Shown here: one piece after another, positions 48,677 to 60,165 of the stretch | Position numbering within the stretch: position 1 is the first letter of the stretch | Layout of the letters: each line of letters starts with the position of its first letter | Position numbers and translations under genes: made by a program | NCBI GenBank assembly: GCA_037102815.1 | Contig: BTPP01000001.1 | Coordinates: 4,861,001-4,925,000 of the forward strand | Reading direction: 5' to 3' | Origin: Neurospora intermedia | Lineage: Eukaryota > Ascomycota > Sordariomycetes > Sordariales > Sordariaceae | Length of the DNA: 64,000 bases | Notes under the pieces: model-generated | The model's database searches: none | Told to the model about the DNA's origin: nothing | What the model saw: the letters and a program-made list of their open reading frames with translations, nothing else

Positions 48677-51130
48677 CTCGCTCGCTGTAGTCCAGACTCT
48701 GATTCATGGAAGTTTTTCTAACACCACTGAGAGAGCATGCGTCAAAGAAGGACCTTGATAGTAGTAGCTTGAAATATTACGATGTAGGGTGGGGTATCTG
48801 TTTGGTGAGCTCAGGGTTTACATACGTCCTTCTAGGAGTTTGGGTTGCCAGTATACATCTGGATGCCTTCCGAGAAACCATGGGTTGAAATCGACGATGG
48901 GCCGAAAAAAGGGGACTTGCGATGACATTGCTAGAAATTTTGCCAGTCGATCTTCATGCAAATCACTGAGCGGTTGGAGTTAAATAAGTTGACTGACCTG
49001 GGAATGAAATAGGGGTTTGGAATCGAGAGTGTCATGCCTTTTCGGCCCTCGAACATGGCCCTGATATACCCGTTTTGGTGGGTTTCAAATCACCTGTAAC
49101 GATGCCGACAGTAAATGTGAGTGGCAGGTAAAGGTGAGTAGTGAAGTTCTCGGTAGCTCAACTGTAACAAAGATGGGTACTTGTCATATACGTACCTCTA
49201 CGTAGGTCCTCATCGCTTGTTTTCAAATCGAAACGGTCAATTGATGAAATCTGACCATGTTGTCACTACAAAGTTTGACGGGTGTAAGTGAAGTTCTGGC
49301 ACTTACCACGCGCACACTACAGTACCCATTCACGGGAGCCACAAACTATGACAAGAACTAAGTTGGACCAGAACAGAGCCGACTGCAGGACCTAGGCCGC
49401 CAGGTCGTACCTTCAGATTGGCGGTTGGAGGGTATGTAAGAAGGAGCCATGGACAGCAAGTTGGAAAGAGCGAACAGCCGAAAGAGTTCTTCTTTCTACC
49501 TATGAAAGACACACTATTGTACGTATTGGAAGGAGCGAAATGTTTGCTTGTTGCACATCTCCGTTCCAAACATTGAACCTCCTCTGCGAAGTTTCTCTTT
49601 CGTAGTTCTCTTCCCAGGTTTCCTACTTTCAAACATAAAGCCACCACCTCATTCCTTTCTCCGCTCCAAAAGGTCACCTGCAGCCTTCTTCATTTCTGCC
49701 GTATTGACTTATTTATAGAAGCAGTCAGATGACGGATAGGATTACGGCGGCAAGGAAGGAACAAGAGAAGCCTCAGCAGCCCCCAAAGTATCTCTGAGCA
49801 GCCTGAAACGCTGAGGACGATGGCCTTGCATGGGCACCTATACACATCTCACATGCTCCTGGGAGTTAAGTACAAAATCGATGTTCGATATAGAAAATAT
49901 CAGAGGTACGGTGAGCGGATCACTGGGCAAAGTTTGATTAGATACTTCCACATCAAGTTCATATGTGGTGGCAGTTTTCGATGAGCAGGAGCGCAACTTC
50001 CATACGTCCAGGATCTCAAAATTGATGCATGACAACGGGAACATGGTCCAAAGGATCCAATAAGGCAGTCTGTCTGCTCGTGTATCGTCAAAATGTTTTT
50101 CGGAATCCTAGCTGAGTCCTGAAGACACTGGGCCTATATCAAGGGAGACTCAAGAAAGGAAAGTAGTGGATGGAACAAAAAGGAGGTTGATTGAATCGTC
50201 AACTGCACTTCTAGTTATGCATGGCAATCAAGCTCCGTAGAGAACAGAACATTAACTCACTGGATCTTTTTAATCAAGAAGCCTTAAGCTGGCACTGTAG
50301 GTCATGATTACATGCACTGAAAAAAGCCTCCATGTACATGTATTTCATCCCCTGGTCTCTACACTCGATGTTTGAAAAGAAATGAAGGCGGCGTAGATTG
50401 CTATTGTACGGTGCGGGGTTTCTTCGTGTCGAAAGAGTTTGTTTCAGCAAATGGGCCCAGCAGTTGCAAAAGGGCGGTACACTCGTTCGATGGAGTCATC
50501 TTGTTGACTGCAGCAAATGTATGTTATAGTAAGTCATCAAGCTTGGAGAATGAAGAATTACATTCAGCGACTGAGATCTCCTTGGTTCGGCTGTTTACTA
50601 CCGTTGACTCGGCCACAAGATGAAGGTCAAAGCTTACCATGAAGGGGTTAGTTGAGCTCGAAGCAATGTAAATGGGGCTTTTTCGTCTGGGTGTCTATGG
50701 ATTAACTCTCTCTCTTTTTTTCTTTCTTTTTTCTTTCCCTCTCTCTTTGGGCATGGGATAACCCATGGTCTGAAAAGACCGACAAGTATCGAGCTCAAGA
50801 AGTGTAGCGTAGGGAGACCTTCAAAGAACGTGAAAGGCAAACAGAAGCGACCGTTGGCTGCAGATATGCTGCGTTGTGACTCAAGGACATTGTGCTCTCT
50901 CTTTAAACTTGAGAATGGTTGTTTGTAAGTCAGCCGTTTTGTGTACTATTACTTGTGTGATTGTGCATATAGCAAGTGTCCCTCTTAACCCTTTCCGCCA
51001 TTGAGAGTGACACGAACGCATCAGTTAGATCATTGAGATGTAAAAGCCCTGCTGCCTTTTCGTAGCCCTCCTCTTCCCGGGCCGCTCAGTGCCATCACCT
51101 TCTCCTGTCTTCCATCCACCCACCTCTCGG

Positions 51131-52114
51131 CTATAGAGAGTTCTCAATATCCATAACCTCCTTGATTCCCTCCTCAATGGTGGCCACCCGGGCCTTTTCC
51201 AGCCTCTTGAGCGGCCGCCTGGGGTAACCGCCATATCCAAAGTAGCTCTGAATAGCCTGCTTGGTGCCGGCAATGGCAGCCTTGGTCAAGTACCAGTCAC
51301 CCTTGGCAAGAGTCTTCTGAAGCGCAATTGCTTCATCAATCTTGCCCTCCACATACAAGTTCCACACCTTGACGCACACCTTGGGCATCACGTTGGCTCC
51401 TCCGGCAATGATACCGCTGCCGCCGCTGGCCAAGGTCTGGACAGTGAAGTCGCACATCCCACCGAATGCCATGTAGCCAGATCCCTCTGCCCAGGGAGTC
51501 TTGGCATCAGTTGCCTGTGCCACTCGTGTGAGCTTGCCGGTGTTTCCGCAGGTGAACTTGGTGCCCACAATGTTGGGATGCGCGGCGAGCTTGATCAGCA
51601 GGTCCGAGTCCATGTCGATACCGGCAACAGCCCCGGGATAGTTATATAAAACGAGCGGCAGAGGGCTCTCGTCAGCCACGGCGATGAAGTAGTCGTGAAT
51701 TGCTTGCTCGTCCATGAGGAAACGGAAGTATGAGGGAGGGAGGAGTAGCACGTAATCGCCGCCAGCTTCCTGGGCGATCCTGCACAACTCGATTGTTCCC
51801 CTAACACTGCCCTCCGTTGCGCCAACGATAATGGGTGTGTCTTTGAAACCAGCCTCATCCAACGCTTCCCTGGTGGCGCGGGTTACCGTTGCCTTTTCCT
51901 CTCGTGTACAGTGAATAGCCTCTCCATTGGAGCCCATAGTTACCAGACCAGCAAGTCCATCCTTGACCAAACGTGCGGCATGTTTCTTGATGGTGGGAAT
52001 GTCGAGGTCTTCGGTCTCAGCATCGAAAAAGGTCATGGTCGGGGCGTAGATGCCGCATGGAAGAGGTCTTCTCGGGGCCTGCTGGCCGTTCGTGGCACCA
52101 CTGGACACAGTCAT
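51131..52114 (-). CDS. lga1: DHDPS-family aldolase, L-threo-3-deoxy-hexulosonate aldolase type
   Basis: Class I aldolase of the dihydrodipicolinate synthase family. The best match from memory is fungal LGA1/GaaC, which splits 2-keto-3-deoxy-L-galactonate into pyruvate and L-glyceraldehyde in D-galacturonate breakdown in the cytosol. It is a single exon of 327 residues, normal length. Visible residues are GSNGEA (61-66, substrate carboxylate binding), Y157 in LVLYNYPGAVAG, and the Schiff-base lysine K186 in IVGTKFTCGN. The end QSYFGYGGYPRRPL is typical of the LGA1 group. The start MTVSS at 52114 has a strong CCCACCATGA context; an in-frame ATG at 52231 would add an unlikely hydrophobic leader. 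It lies divergently from a Gfo/Idh/MocA reductase across 2.3 kb. A related family, 4-hydroxy-2-oxoglutarate aldolase, is the main alternative. Confidence 0.85.
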   Translation of the reverse strand: MTVSSGATNGQQAPRRPLPCGIYAPTMTFFDAETEDLDIPTIKKHAARLVKDGLAGLVTMGSNGEAIHCTREEKATVTRATREALDEAGFKDTPIIVGATEGSVRGTIELCRIAQEAGGDYVLLLPPSYFRFLMDEQAIHDYFIAVADESPLPLVLYNYPGAVAGIDMDSDLLIKLAAHPNIVGTKFTCGNTGKLTRVAQATDAKTPWAEGSGYMAFGGMCDFTVQTLASGGSGIIAGGANVMPKVCVKVWNLYVEGKIDEAIALQKTLAKGDWYLTKAAIAGTKQAIQSYFGYGGYPRRPLKRLEKARVATIEEGIKEVMDIENSL

Positions 52115-52542
52115 GGTGGGTGTGTATAAGGGCAAGATGATATGTGCTAGCTCAAGTGGTTGAAGCTTGAAGCTTTGGACAGGCGTGATGCACGGAAGTA
52201 GCGGCAGAGGGATCAGAAAAGAAGGAGGCAATTGGCAGAAGGAGTAGGCGTAAGCAAGTGAGGGAACGCCGTTTACTTATTCGAGAAAGAAATGTTCACG
52301 GTAACATACAGTCCAGCATTGCCCGACTCGGTACCCCAACTGTGGGGTGTCATGGCGTGTCGTTGAAGCAAAATGTTCAAAAACCAGGAGCAGTTCGCTC
52401 GGACATTGGTCCGAGGCGGCCAACCAAAGGCACCAGCCTAGGCGGTTCCTGTTGGATAAAGATGATAGTCGGTGAAAACAGAGGGCAAGGCAAATAGACA
52501 GCGGCTAAGTAATGAAGCGGACCATTAGATGGACCCGGATTT

Positions 52543-52567
52543 GGGGGGGGGGGGGGGGGGGGGGGGG
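52543..52567. repeat. Run of 25 G
   Basis: G homopolymer in the shared control region, 430 bp upstream of the aldolase start. Such tracts can form quadruplexes and vary in length. Confidence 0.85.
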
Positions 52568-53270
52568 CGGGCGTTGATGGAGGAGATGTTATGGAGGGGT
52601 TTACCCCAAGGCCCGACATTGACAGCCGGACGGGGGAACTGGGGATTATGGGGAAAAAATCACGCATTCACTTTATGTTTGTCGAAAACGCCGCCTCGAC
52701 TTGGTTTTGGTATGGAGGCGAGCGGGAAAAGAATGGGGTTAATGGGGAATGGCGGCGACTTGTCCGGTGGTGGTGGTGGAAGTTGAGGATGCCGGGTCAT
52801 TGGGCCTCGCCAAGGGAGATATATCCAGGAACTTTTGGATGATCTTCTCGTGAACCGCCGAGGTCCAAAAATACATATTTTGAAATGTCATTTGTAAGTT
52901 CAGGATACTGGGTGTTTTGAAAAGTAGATGTTTTGCACACGAAGACGTCTCCCACCGCCTAGGGAGTCTGCTGAGCTGATGTCGTCTCGCCAAATACCGT
53001 GCCTTGCAGGTGAGATGGTGTGAGTGTGGCTGTTTGACTCTGGCATCATGGCTCTATCACAGGCTGAATGGTCACCACTGTCGTACTTCTTGGTAACAGC
53101 TCTCTACCTACTTTGAAGTGTATCTAGATGTAGACACTACACTAGCTATGAGCCAGGTATCTGATGGCGGCGAGAACGTCAAGTGAAGGCTCACATGTGC
53201 CAAGTAGCCTGGGGAGGCCTGCTAGCTAGTCGCGTTCTGGTGTCGTCGACCACGAAACGGAACAAATAAT

Positions 53271-53279
53271 TCCTCCAAT
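53271..53279 (+). promoter_or_regulatory. Galacturonate-type element TCCTCCAAT
   Basis: Exact fit to YCCNCCAAT. It lies almost midway, about 1150 bp from each of the two flanking start codons. By simple counting, about 0.14 such words are expected by chance in this region on both strands, and two are present. Confidence 0.5.
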
Positions 53280-53715
53280 GAAGATGGTCTCATAAAAGTC
53301 GACGGCAAGGATGATGAAGCACACCCCCACCATCAGATTGTGGAGTATCTCCAACCAGGCAAGAAAAGAGGCTGACTCGGTGAGAATGGGGCAGTTTTTG
53401 GAAGATGCAGTGCGGTCCTGTCCGAGGAGTAGGAGGGCGCTCAGTTTAGCCTGAAAGCATGGAAGGTCGAAAGAAGTAATTCGATGACCAAAATATGGAA
53501 GAGAAGAAGTGGAAAGATGCAATGTCAAACATGACGATGCTGGTTTGGATGAACTGGGGGGTGAATTGCGGGGAAATCGCAGCCCCGAAAGTTCCTGGCG
53601 TGGGGGAAAGAGCGGGTCGGCCAGGGGTGCTATTTGGGTGCTGGGGGGTTGCACCCCACCTTGTGTCCACTAGATTCCCTTCGCACACCCTCCCCATCCC
53701 CTCACGAGCCACGAC

Positions 53716-53724
53716 CCCGCCAAT
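53716..53724 (+). promoter_or_regulatory. Galacturonate-type element CCCGCCAAT
   Basis: Second exact fit to YCCNCCAAT, 702 bp upstream of the reductase start and on the same strand as the first site. It also contains a CCAAT box, so a HAP-complex site is the alternative. Confidence 0.5.
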
Positions 53725-54425
53725 GAAAGCTTCCCCGCGTTCGAGGTCCGCACCGTGACCCTGACAGCTCTTTTTTTTTATTATCTTTTCATGAAGCCGC
53801 AAGCCGCCAAAGCCATAGCAATGTCTACAAGTGAATCCCCCGGCATCTTGTGAAATTACACGGGACAAATTAAGCAACTACAGGTCTGCCTCTTCGGAAT
53901 GAAGCTGGCAATGTAATGAAAGTTCAAGGACACTGAATATGGATTCAAAAGATCGCGAGGCCATCAAGGTACACAACCCGTTTCGCGGGACCCGATCGGT
54001 AGGATCCATCCCATGTGTAGACCGCGTATTGAGCAATTCCTTCTATTCGCTCCAATGATATCAATTCTTCCGAGGAGCACTAAAGTATGGACATCAGTTT
54101 CCCGAAGAGCCAAGTTCGAAATGACTTGGATGGCTATATACATCGTAGTGGAAGACCATCCTTGACAGTCAGTTGTTCAGAGACTCAGCAAACGGCCCGA
54201 AGTGTATTAGGTTGAAAGTCGTGTCACGATAATTATTCCGGCCACGAAAAATGCAGTTGCTCTGTCTGTCCATCCAACCCCGGCTAAGCTCTTCCCGTTG
54301 AGCTCCATCTATACTTATACAAACGAGCATCCAACAACCAGCTTCTCCTTGGAGAGACAAAAGCAACTGCCATTTCTTCCTGTGAACCCCGTTCTCTTCC
54401 AATTGTCAATGTCAAATCGCCCAAC

Positions 54426-55799
54426 ATGGCCTCTCCCCTCAATGTGTTGATGGTAAGTTCGCCATATCCTGATCCTGACTGGCACAATCACTGTCTTACT
54501 TGGTTAGGTTGGTACTGGTGAGTACACCACCGGTTTTGTCGGCGGCGGTGCCTCTGGCTCGGACAAGAAGGTTGGTGTTGTTGGACTGTCAATGTTCGAT
54601 CTTCGTCGGAGAGGCAAGGTCGGCAAGCTCGGCATGGTTGGCGTCAATGGCACAAAGTTCCCAGCAATTCGTGAGTCCCCACTGAGGCAGGAAGTACGGA
54701 TCCAAAATACATACTGACCATTGCCAAACCTCCAGGAGAGCATCTCAACAAGAACATCACCCAAGTCTACAACAACCTCGACACCTCGTTCGAGTCCTTC
54801 CCCGCCGACAATGCCAAAGACCCGGATTCCTACAAGGCCGCCATCGACGCCCTCCAGCCCGGTGACGCCATCACCATCTTCACCCCCGACACCACCCACT
54901 ACCCCATCGCCCTGTACGCCATTGAGCGCAAGATCCACGTCATGATCACCAAGCCAGCCGTCAAGGAGCTTGCGCACCACATCGCCCTCCTCGAGGCCGC
55001 CGAGAAGCATGGCGTGTACGTCTACATTGAGCACCACAAGCGCTTCGACCCAGCCTACGCGGACGCCAAGCACCGGGCCAAGAAGCTGGGCGACTTCAAC
55101 TACTTCTACAGCTACATGTCGCAACCGAAAAGCCAGCTGCAGACGTTCGCCGCCTGGGCCGGCATCGACTCGGACATCTCGTACTACCTAAACAGCCACC
55201 ACGTCGACATTTGCGACTCGATGGTGTCCCAGCTGGGGTACGTGCCCGTCAAAGTGTCGGCTTCGGCCTCCACCGGCGTCGCCGTCAGCCTAGGGTGTCA
55301 CGAGAAGACCGAGGACACCATCAGCCTGCTTGTTCACTGGCAGAAGGAAGACGACCCAACCAAGCACGCCACGGGCGTGTACACGGCCTCGTGGACGGCG
55401 CCCCAGAAGGCCGGCGTGCACTCTAATCAGTACTTCCACTACCTGGCGCAGGGCGGCGAGATCCGCATCGACCAGGCCAAGCGCGGGTACGACGTCGCGG
55501 AGGACTCGGCCGGCCAGTTGATGTGGTACAACCCGTTTTATATGAAGTATGCGCCCGACGAGGATGGGAACTTTGCCGGGCAGTCTGGGTATGGGTATGT
55601 ATCGATGGAAAAGTTTGTCGATGGGTGTCGTGCTGTAAATGCGGGTACGTTGACACCCAAGGATTTGGATGCCAAGGGGTTGCCGACGCTGAGGAATACC
55701 ATTGCTACTACGGCTATCTTGGAGGCGGGGAGAAGGAGTATAGATGAGCAGAGGGAAGTGAAAATTGAGAGGAAGGATGGGCAATGGAGGCTTGTTTGA
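54426..55799 (+). CDS. gar2: Gfo/Idh/MocA reductase, D-galacturonate reductase (GaaA/GAR2) type
   Basis: NAD(P)H-dependent oxidoreductase. GaaA/GAR2 reduces D-galacturonate to L-galactonate, the first step of fungal pectin sugar-acid breakdown. Exons are 54426-54452, 54508-54670 and 54736-55799, giving 417 residues. A Rossmann nucleotide-binding loop opens the protein ([13 protein letters not shown], residues 10-22, split from MASPLNVLM by the first intron). Family catalytic features are ITKPA with K136 (in place of the usual EKP), [15 protein letters not shown] and the helix [11 protein letters not shown] that supplies the active-site acid and histidine residues. The C-terminal half is the mixed-sheet substrate domain. 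Pairing with the lga1-type aldolase on the opposite strand supports the sugar-acid role. Substrate choice cannot be proved from sequence; other Gfo/Idh/MocA sugar dehydrogenases are the alternative. Confidence 0.82.
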
Positions 55800-56120
55800 T
55801 GATACCTCGTTGTCGGCTATCAGTTTTGGTCTCTTTTTGCCTCAATTTCAACAAAATGAGTGCTGTGCATTGACATCCACACAACTGGTCATCAGATATT
55901 GCCCATCGCATTCATAACAGATAATCAAACACATGTGGCTTGGGGTATAAAACTTGCATTTCCAGTAGCCCAGACAATCTTATCCCAGGACAGCATCACA
56001 CCATCATGCACTCATCCATCCCATACTTGGAGTTTAGCAAGCCCCATCCCTACACTCCTTGGGCGACTTAGCCACCTTCCATCCGTCTCAACCAACCTTC
56101 ACAGACAGGGCAGGAGGAGT
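55800..56120. other. Convergent 3' region of gar2 and peroxidase genes
   Basis: A stretch of 321 bases between two converging stop codons; it must hold both 3' untranslated regions and ends. No gene or clear signal was seen. Confidence 0.6.
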
Positions 56121-56709
56121 TTACTCGCCCAACTCCTTAAGGATGGCCTCCTTCAGACTCTCAGGCTTCGTAGTGCTCGCCCACCGTCCCTTGACCTTTC
56201 CATCCTTTCCAATCAAGAACTTTTCAAAGTTCCACTTGATTCTCTTCAATCCCATCAGGCCAGGCTTCTCATTCTTCATCCACTCATAGAGGGGATCAGC
56301 ATTGTCGCCATTGACCTCCACCTTCTTCATGATGGGGAAGGAAACGCCATAGTTGAGCTGGCAGAACGACTGGATCTCCTCCTCGGTGCCCGGCTCCTGT
56401 CCGCCGAACTGGTTGCAAGGGAAAGCGAGGATCTCAAAATCGTCCGGGTACTTCTCCTTGATCTCCTTGTAGACCTTTTCCAGGCCGGCGTATTGAGGCG
56501 TGAAACCGCACTTGGAGGCAACGTTGACGATCAGGACTACCTTGCCTTGGTAGGTGGAGAGGGGGAGTTCGGAGCCCTTCTCTGTGGGTTTAGTTAGTAT
56601 GGGTGGTAATGATGATGATGTGGTGGTGAGAGACTAAGATAAATGAGAGGGGCGAGGGCTGCTTACTGTCAAGGGGCTTGAAGTCGTAGATAGTAGTGGC
56701 AGAAGACAT
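56121..56709 (-). CDS. Thiol glutathione peroxidase (Hyr1/Gpx3 type)
   Basis: Cysteine peroxidase that removes hydroperoxides, usually with thioredoxin, and acts as a peroxide sensor in yeast. Exons on the minus strand are 56709-56667 and 56581-56121, giving 167 residues, the standard length. Visible residues are peroxidatic C39 in VASKCGFTPQY, the FPCNQFGGQEP motif (C70, Q72), resolving C88 in QSFCQLN, and WNFEKFLIGKDGKV near the end. No selenocysteine is used. The start MSSATTIYDF is the normal family start. Upstream, the frame stays open for 69 more codons from ATG 56916, and this stretch (Arg and Thr/Ser rich, no acidic residues, ending SRRFATTTVN) looks like a mitochondrial presequence, so a second, organellar product of 236 residues is likely. 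The coordinates give the short form. Confidence 0.95.
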
Positions 56710-57135
56710 GTTGACGGTGGTTGTTGCGAAGCGTCTGGAAATAGCTGGCTGGCAACGGAATGCTGGTTTGGAAACTGGCAGTCGAGGTTGTTGTTGTTGA
56801 GGTAGAATCGGTGATAGTTTCAAATGACGAGTGGTGAGTGAGGTGCGAGCAAGTGTAGCTACTGAGCGATGCTGGTAGCGGGGTATCATATGGTATGTAT
56901 GTGCAAGCAAGGACAAAAATCAAAGGAGCCGAGAATGACACGAATGAGAGGCGAAAGGTGGTCTTGATATTTGAATGGGGACTGGCGGCGAGAATTCCGT
57001 CCGACGTTTGAAAAGGCCCCAGCTCGCTCGGAAAGAACAAGGATCGTGAGGTGAGACAGGTACACTACACTACAGTCCAATGCTGGTTAGTTTCCTGTTA
57101 CCTCGGTACACTAGAGGTAGGAAGGTACTTCTGGC

Positions 57136-57145
57136 AGTGTACACT
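57136..57145. repeat. 10-bp palindrome AGTGTACACT
   Basis: Fourth member of the dispersed GTGTACAC-centred set; TACACTACACTACAG lies 70 bp to its left at 57061. Confidence 0.65.
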
Positions 57146-57715
57146 AGACGAAATTTATGCTGAATAGTCCCAAAGCTCACAAACTAAGACAAGTCAAAAT
57201 AGCTGAGTACGAATTATAAAGGCATTGGCAGGAATTAATTAGACATGTTGATTATCAGAAATGGCGTTTCTCAAGTGATATCACGCGTTAGTTAGCTATG
57301 AAAACGCATAGGAAATTTGAAACGAGGTCTCGAGCTAACAAACAAACCAGCACTGGACTGACATACCCCCGGCGCGGGTCTGGGAGTTCCCGAGCAGCGT
57401 GGTTCCCAGGTCCGACGGAGTAATTCCCGCGTGGGGTCATTGGCCACAGCGGTACCCTTCTTGGTGGTTCCATTCCATCACGACAGTGGCACATGTTGAA
57501 CTTCCATCACCTCAGCATCATTCCCGTCGAGTTTTCAATCCCGTCTTCATGTTTCATCCAGTGTTTGCAGTTTATGGTTCAGACAAACAACTGATCGTAT
57601 CTCAACTCTCTGTACCATACCAGTCTTCAGTTTGCTACGGCCGATTCATGGCGATAGGTACTCGGTTGGTGTTGTGATATGCTGCGATATGTAATTACTA
57701 AGCAGCAAGCCAGGT

Positions 57716-57742
57716 ACCTCGGCAGGGACCTCGGCAGGGACC
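57716..57742. repeat. 12-bp tandem ACCTCGGCAGGG, 2.25 copies
   Basis: Two perfect units followed by ACC of a third. A small tandem duplication near the edge of the RIP tract. Confidence 0.7.
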
Positions 57743-60165
57743 GTGATGTGTTCAGGGAACCCCAACCGAGCGTCAAAGTCCGCGTCGGCGTTGACATGCG
57801 CCGCCTATTTTCCGATCGCTGACGACTGCCCCGCTACGCAGAAACGTTCTGAAGATCGGGAGCGAACTCTTCAAACTCTTCGTATGAATGAACTCCAGTC
57901 ACGGTGAAAGGGCACCCGAACGGTCCAGTCACGCCACATGGATTCGAGAATTCTACGACCCTCATTTTTTTTCGGTTGCCCGGCAAGCCTGTGGGTACAC
58001 CAACATGAACGAACCACCATTGATGGCGGGGAACATAGATCCTTGGCTTTGACATCATGATTGCATTAGCGGGTGATATGTGTGTATTTGCATCTGTCTT
58101 TGCGAACCCAAACAATACAGCTTAAACAACCGTTTGAATAAATGATCTGTGAAGCTTCAACGAAGGATGGTAGCAGAGAAAACATCAAGACATGGGTCAG
58201 GTTGAGGGGCATTGAATGTCCGTCTCTCTGAAAAGTAACATTCCCGCACAGAAAGGAAACCGCAGCAATGAAAGCGTGGGGGACCTAGGGCCTAATCGGC
58301 TCGCGTGACCGTAACCTTATAAACGTAACCTTATGGGCAGATGAGTGACTTCTGTGTGGAGTGCCAGTTGTAGGGGGTTGGGCTTCGTACCTAAATTTTG
58401 GTGTGTGGAACTAATAAAAACCGCCTAATCTAAATAAAGTTAATCGATTGGAGTATTATAAAGGTTGTTAGGATATTTCAAGCTACTATTGTGGATCTAT
58501 ACCGTTATACTAGAGGGGTTATAATCTTTTCTGGTGTTAAGGCTCTAAAAGTTCAAAAGTGTTGTAAATTATTAATATTAATAATAAGTAGCTGGTATAC
58601 TAGTTAGGAATCTGCTGGGGAGGACTATAGTTAGTATAGTTCCTAGTACGAGCCCTCCTAGTATTTCTAATAGCGCTATTACTAGTAGTATAATGGATCT
58701 TAGTAATTGTAGTATAGGAACCCCCAATATAGGGATTACTAATATATAGATTCCTTATTACTTTAATTTAGGATATAACTACCGCCTTTTATCGGTAGTT
58801 TCTCGGCTTCTATAGGAGTTATAGTATTGAACGTAGTTATACCGTCTACTCTAATATTTATCAATTACTTGCCTCTTTATTAATGTATTGTATAGAATAT
58901 TATTAATAATTATACGGAGTATAACTTCCCTAGTATATTAGTCTTCTTTAATGTAGTCGAGCCTTCGTTTAAAGACGCCTCCCAACTACCTAGTAGATAG
59001 GTAAAACTCCTCGAGAGTAATAATAATAATAATAATAACGCGGTAGAAGTAGTAAATGCAATATAAAAGCGGTCCGAATTATTTAACAATAAAGAAGTAA
59101 TTAATTAAACGCCTAATTAAAAGAGGCAATTTCCTACTTCGACCCTAAGTTAGGGATTATACTATTAGTCTTTTAAAGTATATTATTAATTTATTCTCTT
59201 TATAAAAGAGTTTTAATTAGACGGGTTTTTAATAATAATAAAAGAGGGCAAGGGTTTTAAGCGCGATTAGTATAAATAGTAGGTAAAAGTACTAACTGAC
59301 TAGGTTTATAAGAATAAGGATGAAGACCGTATTATTATATAGGAGATATATTAAAGTATATTTATTCGCTTTAAAATACGTACTAAGTATATAAAATAGA
59401 TAGTTAAAGGACGTACTAATACTTTTTTTAATTATAAGATTAGTAAAATTTAGTATTTTAATATATATTAGGAGCCCTTTATTAAAGAGTTTAATATTAA
59501 AGGCGCTTGGATAAAGACGGGTATATATATTCTTAATAATACCGACGATTATTCTCTCTTAATAAGTATTTTTATAGACGAGCGGGCAATTAGGTTATTT
59601 GTCCGGTTAGCGCGTACTATTATCGATAGAGGAGGCGGGGATTTATAATTAGCTATTACTAAAAGGAAATATAATATAATAACCGCCGCGGAGAAGAAGG
59701 TTGCTCGTACTAAAAAGGTATAGGAGAAGTGGGTAGTAAAGCGTATTAAATAATAGAAGGCCGTTGACCCCGATTTCTAAAGTAATAAAGATAGTAACGA
59801 CGAACCGGAAGGGTAGGGAAATAGTAGGTTTGAAGTATTAATATACCTTAAGGGGACGTAGCTTACTAAGAAAATATCCGTTGGGTAAAGTAGTATTCTA
59901 ATTACGAAATTTATTAGCAAGGTAGTTAAATCGATTAGTAATATAAAATTAATTAGCGCAGTCGATATTGAGACGGTGGTATTAGACTTCTAAATTAATT
60001 TCGTAAGGGATTTATCGTTAGAGATAGTTATTAATATATCCTAGAAGTTGATAAAGGAAGAAGTTGTTTTATAGAATACGATAGATAATAAATTTAAACT
60101 TATTAAATTGAGGCGGTTGGTGAAGGTAGTTAAATTTAAAAGGAGGGCGTATAGTAGTAACTATA

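Larger units (their letters stand above)
39344..51130. other. 11.8-kb region without a recognisable gene
   Basis: No frame in this stretch shows a known family, a believable exon chain or consistent coding character. The longest frames (39800-40462 and 46793-47308, both minus) are unrecognised and overlap others. Base composition is ordinary, not TA-rich, so this is not RIP-mutated repeat DNA. It holds two palindromes (39852, 47097), a GC-rich tandem run (44293-44314), a 63-base T run (46158-46220) and a hairpin (48654-48676). Possible contents are long noncoding transcripts, lineage-specific genes or the long promoter of the Zn2Cys6 gene; none can be shown from sequence alone. Confidence 0.5.
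52115..54425. promoter_or_regulatory. Shared divergent control region of lga1 and gar2
   Basis: This 2.3-kb region carries the promoters of both the aldolase (-) and reductase (+) genes. It holds two words that fit YCCNCCAAT, the element described for galacturonate-induced genes in Aspergillus (sites of the GaaR regulator), at 53271-53279 and 53716-53724, and a run of 25 G at 52543-52567. No other gene is supported; the overlapping minus-strand frames at 53226-53877 look like chance. In Aspergillus niger and Botrytis the matching gene pair is also divergent with a shared promoter, from memory. Confidence 0.65.
56710..58399. other. Intergenic region from peroxidase leader to RIP tract
   Basis: The first 207 bases are the in-frame peroxidase presequence candidate (56710-56916) and its promoter lies beyond. 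A palindrome AGTGTACACT is at 57136-57145 and a 12-bp tandem at 57716-57742. No further gene is supported; base composition is normal until about 58400. Confidence 0.55.

Noticed and set aside
48590-48680. Possible minus-strand tRNA (GTTCGATTCG word with an A-box-like word)
   Set aside because: The B box lacks the GG-CC frame, stems do not pair, and the A box is a poor fit.
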